Assembly: GCF_019710575.1 (NCBI RefSeq)
Contig: NZ_JAHWFK010000001.1
Span: 744,001 to 808,000 of the forward strand
Source of the DNA: Paractinoplanes polyasparticus
GTDB taxonomy: Bacteria > Actinomycetota > Actinomycetes > Mycobacteriales > Micromonosporaceae
DNA: 64,000 nt
Reading direction: 5' to 3'
Part shown: one piece after another, positions 24,172 to 31,663 of the stretch
Position numbering within the stretch: position 1 is the stretch's first letter
Layout of the letters: the number at the start of each line of letters is the position of its first letter
The notes under the pieces: generated by a model
What the model was told of the DNA's origin: nothing
Seen by the model: only the letters and a program-made list of their open reading frames with translations
Databases searched by the model: none
Made by a program: the position numbers and the translations under genes

Positions 24172-24563
24172 CCACCTGCTCGCACACCACCTCCCCCGCC
24201 GACAACGGCACCTACCACTTCTGGCAGGTCGGCGACGACCACTGTTCGGTGTCGTTGTCACTGCTGCATTCCCGCGCTGCCGGGTCCACGTCCCTGGCCC
24301 GCAGGTCGCCTGCCCTGTCCGCGAACCTCCTCGAGACCGAGGGCGGGCATTGGGTGTTCGACGTGATCGGCGAGCACATCCCGAACGGCTCGCAGTCCGG
24401 CTGGTCGTGTTCGGTGCACGGCGACGCCTGCGACCAGGACGCGTTCGCTGACCAGGTGGCCGGCCCGATCTGGCAGCGGCTGCGTGAGGCGGGGATCACC
24501 GACCGGACCGTTTACGCCGAGCTGGAAGTCCTGCTGGCCCAGCAGCGGGAGGTGGCGGCGTGA
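24168..24563 (+). CDS. Hypothetical protein
   Basis: A protein of 131 residues with a Cys/His-containing start, a beta-rich centre and an acidic helical end. Overlaps by 4 bases on both sides. No family is recognised. Confidence 0.65.
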   Translation: MTTCSHTTSPADNGTYHFWQVGDDHCSVSLSLLHSRAAGSTSLARRSPALSANLLETEGGHWVFDVIGEHIPNGSQSGWSCSVHGDACDQDAFADQVAGPIWQRLREAGITDRTVYAELEVLLAQQREVAA

Positions 24564-24868
24564 TCACCGAGTACACGATCTGCGCCCTGCCCGAAGGGAA
24601 CATCAACTACCAGCACTACGCGATCACCGTGTCCTACCGCGGCGAAGACCGGTGGGCTGTCTGCTCAGGTCCGTTCTGCTTCGGCACCGACGGGAACGGC
24701 GGCTGGGAATGGGACTACGAGCCTTCCCCGTCGAATCGTGACGACGACTGGCTGGGCAGGAACCGCTTCGACGAGCAGACCGCGCTGCAACTGGCCGAGG
24801 AGCAGGCGCCGCGAATGACCTGCAACGGCATCACGGTGACCGAGGCTATGAAGCGGGCCGAGCGGTGA
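24560..24868 (+). CDS. Hypothetical protein
   Basis: A protein of 102 residues (GTG start), beta-rich and very aromatic in the middle (WEWDYEP), with a helical end. No family is recognised. Confidence 0.65.
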   Translation: MITEYTICALPEGNINYQHYAITVSYRGEDRWAVCSGPFCFGTDGNGGWEWDYEPSPSNRDDDWLGRNRFDEQTALQLAEEQAPRMTCNGITVTEAMKRAER

Positions 24869-25056
24869 GCGCAGCGCACATCAATTCGGTCACCGTGCTC
24901 GCCGCGATCGGGAAGGGCTACGTCAGCCGCGGCGAGCTCGAGGATTACTTCGAAGTCGACCCCGGCAACGAGTTCCTGCGCCGCGCCTTGAACGACCTTG
25001 AGCACCACGGCCACATCACTTGGAACCGCAAGACCGGTGAGGTCACGGCGCGGTGA
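24865..25056 (+). CDS. Small winged-helix-like protein
   Basis: A protein of 63 residues with a pattern of three helices and a wing (VSRGELEDYFEV, then LRRALNDLEHHGHI, then a strand). It resembles a minimal winged-helix DNA-binding domain. The next gene has the same layout. Confidence 0.65.
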   Translation: MSAAHINSVTVLAAIGKGYVSRGELEDYFEVDPGNEFLRRALNDLEHHGHITWNRKTGEVTAR

Positions 25057-25280
25057 GCGTCCAGCAAATCACCCGCGAGTCGGTGAAGGCCGCCATCCGC
25101 GCCGGCCACTCCACCCGCCTCGAGCTGGCCGGCCACTTCGGTGTGCTGCCGAACTCGCACACGTTGAAGACCGTCGTCGACACGCTGATCGGCGACGGCG
25201 AACTGCACGAAGACCCCGACGGCACGCTGTGGATCCGCCGCGAGCCCGACCTATTCCACCAGGAGGAACGCAATGACTGA
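25053..25280 (+). CDS. Small winged-helix-like protein, tandem copy
   Basis: A protein of 75 residues with the same order as its neighbour: AIRAGHSTRLELAGHFGV, a helix, and DGELHED before a strand. Probably a diverged duplicate. They could form a heterodimer regulator; inference only. Confidence 0.65.
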   Translation: MSVQQITRESVKAAIRAGHSTRLELAGHFGVLPNSHTLKTVVDTLIGDGELHEDPDGTLWIRREPDLFHQEERND

Positions 25281-25554
25281 CCGGGCCCTCATCGTCTTCC
25301 CAGACGACCGAATCGACGAGGTAGACGAGAACGGCGACACCACTGCCGGAGTGGGTTCGGGCATCTGGGCCGAGCTGGTCGAGGCCGGGTACCCGCGCTA
25401 CTCGACCGGTGAAGATCCCGAGATGGGTGACGAGTGCATCGACATCAGCGTGGACGGCAACGGTCAGGTGACCGCCTATATCGGGGAGGGCAACCAAGAG
25501 CGATCGATGGGTCCCCTCACGCCGAGGCTAGCTGCTTGGTTGGAGGAGCTGTGA
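25273..25554 (+). CDS. Acidic hypothetical protein
   Basis: An acidic, beta-rich protein of 93 residues. Overlaps the previous gene by 8 bases and has AGGAGG upstream. No family is recognised. Confidence 0.65.
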   Translation: MTDRALIVFPDDRIDEVDENGDTTAGVGSGIWAELVEAGYPRYSTGEDPEMGDECIDISVDGNGQVTAYIGEGNQERSMGPLTPRLAAWLEEL

Positions 25555-25802
25555 CCACCACCGCCCGCACCGTCAGCGACATCGCCGAGGTGATCCGCGA
25601 GATCGACGGCGATAACGCGATGCCAGCAAGCCGACTAGGACGTGAGATTGCCTGGCATGCGCGGGCACCGAAGACGCTCGCCCGCGTTCTTGCCGTCGAC
25701 GTCGCCGCGTTCGTGGAGCGCACCAACGCCGACAAGGCGCTGCCCCCGGCGCGGCTGGCTGAGCTGCTCGTCGCCGAGTTCGACCTGGACAAGGAGCAGT
25801 GA
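25551..25802 (+). CDS. Small helical protein
   Basis: A protein of 83 residues (GTG start) with repeated short helices. The segment around residues 7-30 resembles that around 55-75 in rhythm. No family is recognised. Confidence 0.6.
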   Translation: MTTTARTVSDIAEVIREIDGDNAMPASRLGREIAWHARAPKTLARVLAVDVAAFVERTNADKALPPARLAELLVAEFDLDKEQ

Positions 25803-26083
25803 TGAAGGTTCTGACCGACGCTGAGCGCGCCCAGCTCCAGCTCGACGCCGCCCGGGTGATCGAGCCGTACGTGACGGGCACGTTCAAACGACAGGAGCGG
25901 GCTGCCGGTATCGCGCAGTCGCTGTTCTGGTCCGGTTTCCTGCGTGGCGGCCGTGACCTGCCGGACGCCCGTGAGCGGGTGGCGAACGACTTGGGCTGCC
26001 GCATGGACTGGCCGGTCGCCGAGCGTGCCGCTGAGGCGCTGGAACGGGCCGGACTGTTGACCGCCACGACCGAGGAGAACTGA
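25802..26083 (+). CDS. Hypothetical helical protein
   Basis: A protein of 93 residues, mainly helical, with one hydrophobic patch. ATG shares a base with the previous stop. No family is recognised. Confidence 0.65.
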   Translation: MKVLTDAERAQLQLDAARVIEPYVTGTFKRQERAAGIAQSLFWSGFLRGGRDLPDARERVANDLGCRMDWPVAERAAEALERAGLLTATTEEN

Positions 26084-26084
26084 C

Positions 26085-26357
26085 ATGGGAGTCAAACAGG
26101 TCACCTGCTACATCGCCGAGTGCGACGACTGCGGCAAGGAGCACGAGTATGACTACACACCTCACTGGCCGTCGGAGCAGGAAGCTCGGCACGAGACCGT
26201 GAACATCAGCGAGTGGTACAGCGGGTCCGGCGTCTTGGTGTGTGACGACTGCAAAGTGAAGCCGCACGCTCACGTGCCTGATCCGCGATACCCCGACGAC
26301 TGCGACCGCTGCGGCAACCCGGTTGAGGAGCACGAGCCGGTGGAGGCAAAGTCGTGA
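26085..26357 (+). CDS. Double zinc-knuckle-like protein
   Basis: A protein of 90 residues with CDDC near 13-16, CDDC near 53-56 and CDRC near 73-76, i.e. three CxxC pairs and several His. It probably binds zinc. No enzyme motif. Confidence 0.7.
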   Translation: MGVKQVTCYIAECDDCGKEHEYDYTPHWPSEQEARHETVNISEWYSGSGVLVCDDCKVKPHAHVPDPRYPDDCDRCGNPVEEHEPVEAKS

Positions 26358-26515
26358 CCGTCACCGCCACCCCTCGCCCCACTGTGCCGGCGCCTGTCTC
26401 GCAGGACCCGGCCGCCCTGTACCGCATGTTGGAGGATCCGGCGCTGATCGGCTTCCGGTGGGAGATCTGCGACGCGATCGAGCAGCTCACCGGTGTCCGG
26501 CCGGAGGTGGACTGA
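26354..26515 (+). CDS. Hypothetical 53-residue protein
   Basis: GTG start overlapping the previous stop. The N-terminal third is Pro/Thr-rich; the rest forms a helical unit with one Cys. Its place in the coupled run supports it. Confidence 0.5.
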   Translation: MTVTATPRPTVPAPVSQDPAALYRMLEDPALIGFRWEICDAIEQLTGVRPEVD

Positions 26516-26517
26516 CC

Positions 26518-26760
26518 GTGAAGCTCAACTACTTCCAGATCCTCGACCTGAAAGCCGTCCGCAAAGGCGAGATCTACATCAGCTCTCGTGGCTTCGAGTT
26601 CGAAGGCAACCTGGTCGATGACGAGGCACGCGAGCGGCTGGACTGGCTGTGGATGTCCGACTACATCGACGCGATGCGGCCGGACGACGAGAACGAGTCG
26701 GCCCAGCTGCACCTGACCGACGACGGGGCGGACGCTCTGACCCGGGCCGAGTCGCCGTGA
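26518..26760 (+). CDS. Hypothetical protein
   Basis: A protein of 80 residues (GTG start) with a basic start and an acidic helical second half containing WLWMSDY. No family is recognised. Confidence 0.6.
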   Translation: MKLNYFQILDLKAVRKGEIYISSRGFEFEGNLVDDEARERLDWLWMSDYIDAMRPDDENESAQLHLTDDGADALTRAESP

Positions 26761-26930
26761 CCCTCCCCCACGTCTGTCTGGACCCGTTCCATCACCCGGA
26801 CGCCGCCGAGGACTTCGAGCACTACTGCGGGCATCGGGTGTTCGAGTGGCCGTGCGGCTGGACTGTCGACGACCACGACTTTGAGCCTTGCGACGGGCTG
26901 AGCGTCGCCGAACTGGAGGAAGCACGATGA
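26757..26930 (+). CDS. Cys/His-rich small protein
   Basis: A protein of 57 residues (GTG start) with four Cys and several His (CLDPFHH, HYCGH, WPCGW, EPCDG), likely a small metal-binding fold. Coupled to neighbours. Confidence 0.55.
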   Translation: MTLPHVCLDPFHHPDAAEDFEHYCGHRVFEWPCGWTVDDHDFEPCDGLSVAELEEAR

Positions 26931-27223
26931 AGCCGTTCAGGATTACCACCATCCACCTTGACGAGGACCACGATGTCTCAGGCATCACCGCTGTGATCGA
27001 CGCGCCCTACCTTCCGGCGCTAATGGAGCTGGCAACTGGCGGCGACAACGTCCAGGTGACCCGGCGGGAGCGTGGCGACACAGAGTTGTGGGTGGAGCTG
27101 AACGTCGGCGAGCTGATGTCGCTGTTCCGTGAGGTCGGTAACCGGCTCGACGCCGACCCGCTGCAGATCCCTGGCGCCTACAACGCCCTGACCATGGTCG
27201 TGTACGGCCTGATGGAGGACTGA
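26927..27223 (+). CDS. Hypothetical protein
   Basis: A protein of 98 residues of alpha/beta type with a conserved-looking strand-helix order. GGAGG lies 6-10 bases before the ATG. No family is recognised. Confidence 0.65.
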   Translation: MKPFRITTIHLDEDHDVSGITAVIDAPYLPALMELATGGDNVQVTRRERGDTELWVELNVGELMSLFREVGNRLDADPLQIPGAYNALTMVVYGLMED

Positions 27224-27226
27224 CCG

Positions 27227-27421
27227 GTGACCGGCCTGCGCTGCGCCGCCCCAGATCACTCCCTGCCGCAGTTCCAGCCGATGACGTGCGGCTTCCCCGC
27301 CGTGTTCACTGCGACCGCTGACGACGGCTCCACAGTCGGCCTGTGCGCCACCTGCGGACCCAAAGCTGTCGTGTCCGGCTACGTTCTGACCCGCATCGAA
27401 AGCTCCGAGGAGAACCGATGA
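27227..27421 (+). CDS. Small Cys-containing protein
   Basis: A protein of 64 residues (GTG start) with two single Cys and a CATC pair, possibly a zinc site. Overlaps the next gene by 4 bases. Confidence 0.55.
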   Translation: MTGLRCAAPDHSLPQFQPMTCGFPAVFTATADDGSTVGLCATCGPKAVVSGYVLTRIESSEENR

Positions 27422-27699
27422 CCGACCACCTCACCGCCGAGACCAGCGACCGCGGCTTCGACTTCCTGCCCGATATCCCCAGCGAGTACGGCGGTCACGT
27501 CGAGGTGTCCGAGTCCAGCGCCGCGAGCGGCCCGCACATCTGGCTGCGCGCCTACGAGGACATGCGCAGTGGCGTCCGGCCGCCCGTGCAGGCCGCCATG
27601 CACCTGACCGCCGAGAACGCGTGGCGGCTGGCCGAGCAGCTGCAGAAGCTGGTCCGCGAGCACTACCAGGGTGACGCGACACCAGAGTGGGCGCGATGA
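27418..27699 (+). CDS. Hypothetical protein
   Basis: A protein of 93 residues: strands in the first half, then a long amphipathic helix (WRLAEQLQKLV). The ending AENAWRLAEQL is common in small actinophage proteins I have seen, but no family name is certain. Confidence 0.65.
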   Translation: MTDHLTAETSDRGFDFLPDIPSEYGGHVEVSESSAASGPHIWLRAYEDMRSGVRPPVQAAMHLTAENAWRLAEQLQKLVREHYQGDATPEWAR

Positions 27700-27896
27700 G
27701 CGACATCCGCACCCAGCGTTTTACTGTCGAGGTGTCCGCTTCGATCATGCCGCCACTGACCGAGCAGGAGGTCCACGACGTGATTGCCCGGCTCGCCTTC
27801 GAGAAGGAGTCGAAGCGCGGCATGGGTGCACTCGGGGTGCACGTCACCGAGACGACGGCGGCCGGCGTCGACTACGAGCGGGAGTGGGCGTGGTGA
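27696..27896 (+). CDS. Hypothetical small protein
   Basis: A protein of 66 residues with a strand-helix-strand layout. ATG overlaps the previous stop. No family is recognised. Confidence 0.6.
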   Translation: MSDIRTQRFTVEVSASIMPPLTEQEVHDVIARLAFEKESKRGMGALGVHVTETTAAGVDYEREWAW

Positions 27897-28093
27897 CCGT
27901 CCCTCGGGCAGCGGACCTGCCGGTCGGCAGCGTCGTCGCAGACGGCGTACAGGCGCTCTTCCGATACGGACCCAGCAGTGACAGTTGGCGCAGCACTTGG
28001 AGCGGCGCTTCCCGGCTCGACGACGCCTACGTGGACCAAGTCTTGGCTGCCGAGGCCCGGGTGCTGCGGGTCGGCGACGGGAGCGGGCAGTGA
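27893..28093 (+). CDS. Small protein, paralogue of 33630-33833
   Basis: A protein of 66 residues (GTG start) with AADLPVGSVVADG, a W-containing strand, a SRLDDAYVD segment and VLAAEARVLRVGDG. The gene at 33630 on the other strand has the same order (ADLPEGSVVAG, VLAADGVVLRHG). This is a duplicated small fold of unknown role. Confidence 0.65.
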   Translation: MTVPRAADLPVGSVVADGVQALFRYGPSSDSWRSTWSGASRLDDAYVDQVLAAEARVLRVGDGSGQ

Positions 28094-28266
28094 GCGATCT
28101 ACTGTCCGCCGCCTATCAGCTCCGGGCCATCGCCGCCGGCATGGTCGGCAGCCTGCTCATCCTGACCGATCGTGAGCTGCGAGACGCCGACCGCGAAGAG
28201 CTACGTGAATTCGCGCTGTCCTGTCGCGTTGCGATCGCAGCGGTCCAGGTACCCGGCAGCAACTGA
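28090..28266 (+). CDS. Small helical protein
   Basis: A protein of 58 residues (GTG start) made of two or three helices and ending the rightward run; a terminator follows at 28371. No family is recognised. Confidence 0.55.
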   Translation: MSDLLSAAYQLRAIAAGMVGSLLILTDRELRDADREELREFALSCRVAIAAVQVPGSN

Positions 28267-28370
28267 ACGAGCCGAACGACCGCCCCGCGCTCACACCCGA
28301 GCAGCGGGGCTTCGTCGTCTACGATCGAATCCGGGCGACCTGCTGTCTTGGCCCGGGCCGCATCTCCCAT

Positions 28371-28400
28371 GAAGCCCCTCGCGTGGCAACGAGGGGCTTC
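28371..28400. terminator. Bidirectional hairpin terminator
   Basis: GAAGCCCCTCG (28371-28381) pairs perfectly with CGAGGGGCTTC (28390-28400), loop 8 bases. It lies between the convergent genes ending at 28266 and 28402. Confidence 0.8.
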
Positions 28401-28401
28401 G

Positions 28402-28590
28402 TCAGACCCCGCGCCTTTGCCGCAGCCGTTCCTCCTGCTCCGCCCACGGATTCTGCGGTTCCTGCTCCCGCCGCCACGCCGCGGTCAGGATCGCCCCGGC
28501 GGCCCGGCCGAAGTCCCCGCCGAAGTGCCGGTCGGCCTCAGCCTGGATCCAGGCGGTCACCTCGTCGGGCATGCCTTCGTCGTCGCTCAT
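28402..28590 (-). CDS. Small helical protein
   Basis: A charged helical protein of 62 residues with Trp in the middle. ATG at 28590 is chosen; an ATG six codons later is possible. It is the only leftward gene here. No family is recognised. Confidence 0.5.
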   Translation of the reverse strand: MSDDEGMPDEVTAWIQAEADRHFGGDFGRAAGAILTAAWRREQEPQNPWAEQEERLRQRRGV

Positions 28591-28623
28591 GCGGGCATCG
28601 TAGGCACGTCGTACGGTCAAGGC

Positions 28624-28821
28624 GTGGAGATCCTCGGGGCGATGCAGACACCCGACGGTCAGTGGCGCGTCGAGACGGTCCGGCAGCGCGACCAGGAGTG
28701 GCTACAGGTCGTCCACGAAGGCGTCGCCATCCAGTTCCTGTCGCTGGAGTCGGCCAGGGCGATCCTCAAGAAAGCCGGCGTCGACTGGGCTGAGCTCGTG
28801 CCAGTGGAACGACTCACCTAA
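28624..28821 (+). CDS. Hypothetical small protein
   Basis: A protein of 65 residues from GTG 28624; ATG 28642 is an alternative. It diverges from the gene at 28402-28590, their starts being 33 bases apart, so the transcripts may be leaderless. Beta-rich with a helical end. Confidence 0.5.
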   Translation: MEILGAMQTPDGQWRVETVRQRDQEWLQVVHEGVAIQFLSLESARAILKKAGVDWAELVPVERLT

Positions 28822-28872
28822 AAGCAGTGAAACGTTGGCATGATCGCCGACAGGTGGCTACGGTCCCCGGCC

Positions 28873-29088
28873 ATGACATCCAGCTTGAGCCCGGAAACCG
28901 GCACCTTCCTCAATGAGGACACCAGCAACTACACCCGCTCCAAGATTGCCGCCATGCGGCAGCCGTGCCCTCGCTGCGGCACGTCGGTGAGCTTCGGGGC
29001 GGTGGACGCGCGCTCGCAAGCAACCGTTGGTGACCGCCACTTCCGGATCGGTCGGCCTCAGTACAGCTGCGACTGCTTCAACGGCTGA
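28873..29088 (+). CDS. Zinc-ribbon-like protein
   Basis: A protein of 71 residues from ATG 28873; ATG 28840 would add 11 residues. CPRCG lies near 32-36 and CDC near the end, suggesting a metal site. A strong hairpin follows. Confidence 0.55.
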   Translation: MTSSLSPETGTFLNEDTSNYTRSKIAAMRQPCPRCGTSVSFGAVDARSQATVGDRHFRIGRPQYSCDCFNG

Positions 29089-29097
29089 GACGGAAAC

Positions 29098-29134
29098 AGG
29101 GCGGGCGCCAGACCTCACGGTGAGCGCCCGCCCT
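29098..29134 (+). terminator. Hairpin terminator
   Basis: AGGGCGGGCGC (29098-29108) pairs with GCGCCCGCCCT (29124-29134), loop 15 bases, right after the gene ending at 29088. Confidence 0.75.
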
Positions 29135-29191
29135 GGGAGCCTGTGGCGGCGCGCCCCCGACCAAGGTCTGGGCACCACAGGCTCACCTACG

Positions 29192-29268
29192 GGGCCCGTG
29201 TCGGCATCGAACCGACCCCCATCGCCTGCCTTCGGAGCCGGCGTGCTCGGCCAACGAGCTGACGGGCC
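29192..29268 (-). tRNA. tRNA with irregular anticodon arm
   Basis: Read on the minus strand, a 7-bp acceptor stem (GGCCCGT with ACGGGCC) pairs perfectly, a D-arm GCTC/GAGC follows, and the T-arm GTCGG-TTCGATG-CCGAC is perfect. Length is 77 bases; CCA is not encoded. The anticodon arm does not fold canonically: CTCCGAA in the loop would give anticodon CCG (Arg) after U33 but leaves the standard stem unpaired, while a 7-bp stem with one mismatch gives another loop without U33. It may be a decayed or atypical element tRNA. Confidence 0.6.
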
Positions 29269-29328
29269 ATAGAGCCGGACGGGGCGGGGATACGCGACCC
29301 CGGCGCTTCCCCATCCAGCACCAGCAGT

Positions 29329-29733
29329 CTACGAGACGGCTACGCGCCACTGCTCCAGGAAATCGGGGTGGCTGGCGTACGGCTGAGCAAGATCGCGCAG
29401 GTCCGGGCATGGCCACGGCTGGTAAGCGCCAGCGGAAGGCGTGGAGCACCATGCGCAGTAGACGTAGTGCAGCGAGTCGTCGACGGCGTCGTGGCGGGCG
29501 AGGATGGCTCGCTTGGCGGCGATGTCGGCCAGCACGCGGGCCGGGTCAGCGAAGACCGCCACCATCTCGTGCGGAGCCATCGCCCGGAGCTTCCCGTTGA
29601 TGATGTTCGCCGTGGCTCGGGCGCGTTCCCACGGCGAGTCGCCTGGGAAGTCGTACGGAAATGCCGCAGCTGCGTTGGCGATGCGCTCCTCGTCGGCGTA
29701 CCGAGCGTTCAGGAATTCGATCAGGTCGTCCAC
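29329..29733 (-). CDS. DUF6221-family protein
   Basis: A protein of 134 residues from GTG 29733, which has AGGAG four bases ahead; ATG 29763 is the longer option. The opening VDDLIEFLNARYADEE, a middle section with WERARAT and a late CAWC and Asp/Leu-rich end match the DUF6221 family of actinomycete phages and elements. Function is unknown. Confidence 0.75.
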   Translation of the reverse strand: MDDLIEFLNARYADEERIANAAAAFPYDFPGDSPWERARATANIINGKLRAMAPHEMVAVFADPARVLADIAAKRAILARHDAVDDSLHYVYCAWCSTPSAGAYQPWPCPDLRDLAQPYASHPDFLEQWRVAVS

Positions 29734-29759
29734 GGTTCTCCTCGGTGCGTCTTTGAACT

Positions 29760-29951
29760 TCAACTACGAGCCTTCACCGAAGCAGCGAGCAGGCTGCGGG
29801 CGATGAACTCGGCGTCATCGGCGGTCAGCGTCACCACCCCGCCAGGCGTGATGCCGAAGTCGATGGTGTTGCCCTTGCGCCGGTACGCAACTACGTGACC
29901 ACCGATGTCGAGATCCATGGCGTCACTGTCGTAGTCCTCATCGGTTGCCAT
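29760..29951 (-). CDS. Hypothetical small protein
   Basis: A protein of 63 residues: acidic start, beta-rich centre and a helical end with ADDAEFIARSLL. A GGAAGG lies 6-11 bases before the ATG. No family is recognised. Confidence 0.6.
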   Translation of the reverse strand: MATDEDYDSDAMDLDIGGHVVAYRRKGNTIDFGITPGGVVTLTADDAEFIARSLLAASVKARS

Positions 29952-30062
29952 GCAGGTTCCTTCCGATCTTCAAATGCGCGACGACGCGAAGCGGCGTCCC
30001 AAGCGAACGAAGTGAGCGCGGGAGTTGTGTGGTTTCAATGATTGGTTAACTGCTTTGGTGGT

Positions 30063-30155
30063 GGCCAACGGTTGGACACTCCCACATCCAACCCTTGGCG
30101 GGTCGCATGTCCAACCGTTGGCGGCTCGGTCTATCGACTGTCCAGCCGTTGGCGT
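30063..30155. repeat. GTCCAACCGTTGG repeat cluster, candidate origin or operator
   Basis: Four near-identical units: inverted at 30063-30077, direct at 30086-30100, 30109-30124 and 30140-30155, each built on the palindrome CCAACGGTTGG. They fill the gap after, and run into the end of, the winged-helix gene 30131-30601. The rest of 29952-30130 holds no gene. This fits iterons of a phage- or plasmid-type initiator. Confidence 0.65.
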
Positions 30156-30601
30156 ATCGCTTGGCGGTCGGAGTCCACGTCGAACCTGCGGGTGCCGAGC
30201 GGATTCGGGTTCGCCCGGCGCGGTCGCGGGATCGCCAGGTCGATATCTTTGCCGTTCTCCGCGAGGAGCGTGAACCGGTCCTCCCAATCGGACGGCTTGC
30301 ACAGTTGGTACACGTCGGCCAGCTTCCGCCCACCCTTATTCACACCGTGCTGGTGGCGGTGGATCAGGTAGGCGTCCTCGCGCAGCCACTTGAGGCTGGC
30401 TTGCACGGTGCTGCGGCCGAGCTGGCAGACATCGGAGAGGCGATCGGCACCAGGGTAGATGCTGGACCCGTCGGCGTCGGCATACGTGGCGAGCATGAGC
30501 GCGACCAGCTTGGTGGACCGCAGGTTGCTCGGCATCACGATGCGTCGCACGAGGCGTTCCCAGTCGAAGCGAGTGATCGTGTACTTCTCGAATTTGGTCA
30601 C
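30131..30601 (-). CDS. Winged-helix DNA-binding protein, initiator candidate
   Basis: A protein of 156 residues from GTG 30601 with AGGAG 7 bases ahead. Residues 20-100 resemble the helix-turn-helix domain of RepA/DnaD-like initiators and phage HTH proteins (LRSTKLVALMLATYADADGSSIYPGADRL, then LGRSTVQASLKWLRE). The C-terminal third is basic. The direct repeats at its 3' end could be its binding sites. Confidence 0.75.
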   Translation of the reverse strand: MTKFEKYTITRFDWERLVRRIVMPSNLRSTKLVALMLATYADADGSSIYPGADRLSDVCQLGRSTVQASLKWLREDAYLIHRHQHGVNKGGRKLADVYQLCKPSDWEDRFTLLAENGKDIDLAIPRPRRANPNPLGTRRFDVDSDRQAIRQRLDSR

Positions 30602-30686
30602 GCCACGTCTCCTGACCGCAGCATGATCTGGGCAGGGCATGGCACAATGATGGGGAGCATGAAGGTCGCCTCCTAGCGGCGATCAA

Positions 30687-30724
30687 GACCCTGGCATTCA
30701 GCGTTTCCGGCGCTGGCCAGGGTC
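30687..30724. terminator. Nested hairpin
   Basis: GACCCTGGC (30687-30695) pairs with GCCAGGGTC (30716-30724) around an inner AGCG/CGCT stem, followed by TCTCTTTG. It lies in the gap 30602-30786, which holds no convincing gene. Confidence 0.55.
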
Positions 30725-30786
30725 GCTCTCTTTGAGCCCCTTGATTATCTCATCGCAAATAGATCAACATGTGCCGCGACACCGCT

Positions 30787-30975
30787 CTACACGAGCCGTT
30801 CTTGAATGCCCTTGAGCTTCGCCCGATGCCGCGCCACCAGCCCGTGCCTGCGCCGCTCGGCATGGTCGGCCCGGAACTCGGCAACAGACTTCTGCCGCCT
30901 CGCGTGGTCGGCTTCCCGAGCCTTCTTCCGCTCGAGGATCAGCGCCGCGACGATCTCACTGAGCTCTGCACTCAT
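30787..30975 (-). CDS. Basic helical protein
   Basis: A single long charged helix of 62 residues (many R, K, E, A), with no Cys or Trp. It could bind nucleic acid. It lies downstream of lsr2 in the same direction. No family is recognised. Confidence 0.55.
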   Translation of the reverse strand: MSAELSEIVAALILERKKAREADHARRQKSVAEFRADHAERRRHGLVARHRAKLKGIQERLV

Positions 30976-31031
30976 GCACCCATAGTCGCCGCTGAATGCC
31001 CAAGAGTAAACCCGGTTGCTGAGCAGAATGA

Positions 31032-31355
31032 TCAGGCAGCGGCCCGATACGCCTCCACGATGCTCGCCGGGATGCGCCCACGGGCAGCGATCGGCTTGCC
31101 GTTCCGCTGCGCCCACGCCCGGATCTTGTAGCTCTCCACGCGGTCCGTGGCCTGCCGCGCCGTCACCGACAACCCCTCCCCGCGAACCCGCGTCCCCGCC
31201 GCCACATACGGCTCCAGCAGCAACCGCAGTTCCCTCGCATGCACGTCGGAAAGGTCAATGCTGTACGCCGCCCCATCCAACCCGAACATGACCGTCTCAG
31301 CGCCTTCGCTGCCGTCCAGGTCGTCGGTGACGAGGTGAATGATTCGCACTGCCAT
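31032..31355 (-). CDS. lsr2: Lsr2 nucleoid-associated xenogeneic silencer
   Basis: A protein of 107 residues with the Lsr2 layout: N-terminal dimerisation strands (residues 1-60, ETVMFGLDGAAYSIDL) and a C-terminal AT-hook-like DNA-binding part with RGRIPASIVEAY at the end. Lsr2 coats AT-rich DNA and silences foreign genes in actinomycetes. The ATG at 31355 has AGGGGG about 8 bases before it. An element-borne copy may silence element genes or interfere with the host Lsr2. Confidence 0.93.
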   Translation of the reverse strand: MAVRIIHLVTDDLDGSEGAETVMFGLDGAAYSIDLSDVHARELRLLLEPYVAAGTRVRGEGLSVTARQATDRVESYKIRAWAQRNGKPIAARGRIPASIVEAYRAAA

Positions 31356-31433
31356 CAGTAAATGCCCCCTAGGTTTCGGCCACCATATCCGGCCCCAATC
31401 AGAGATCAGAATTGCAGGCCTACAATCAGTCCA

Positions 31434-31552
31434 CCGGGGTAGCTCAGTGGTAGAGCACGCGGGCGATGCGAGAAACGGCGACCTGTGCACGGGTCGACCA
31501 GGGACCGCATGCAGTCTTCACGCGCAGGTTCGACCCCTGCCCTCGGGACGGT
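31434..31552 (+). tRNA. tRNA-like gene interrupted between D-arm and T-arm
   Basis: The 5' half is canonical: acceptor strand ACCGGGG then TAGCTCAGTGGTAGAGC (D-arm). The 3' half has a T-arm GCAGG-TTCGACC-CCTGC and CCTCGGG, which pairs with the acceptor in six of seven positions. Between them lie about 74 bases instead of about 22. This insert contains a CGACC/GGTCG hairpin nested within an ATGCG/CGCAT stem. No anticodon arm with U33 is recognised. It could be an intron-bearing, variant or dead tRNA. Confidence 0.45.
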
Positions 31553-31663
31553 CTGGTAGCAGCCCATGCTCTGCGCCAACGGCTATACCCATGGGTGAAG
31601 CGCCAGATGCCGAAACCGTGAGGGCGGTGGCGGCGGTCGGTTCCTCGAGGCTCCCGGCCGCCG

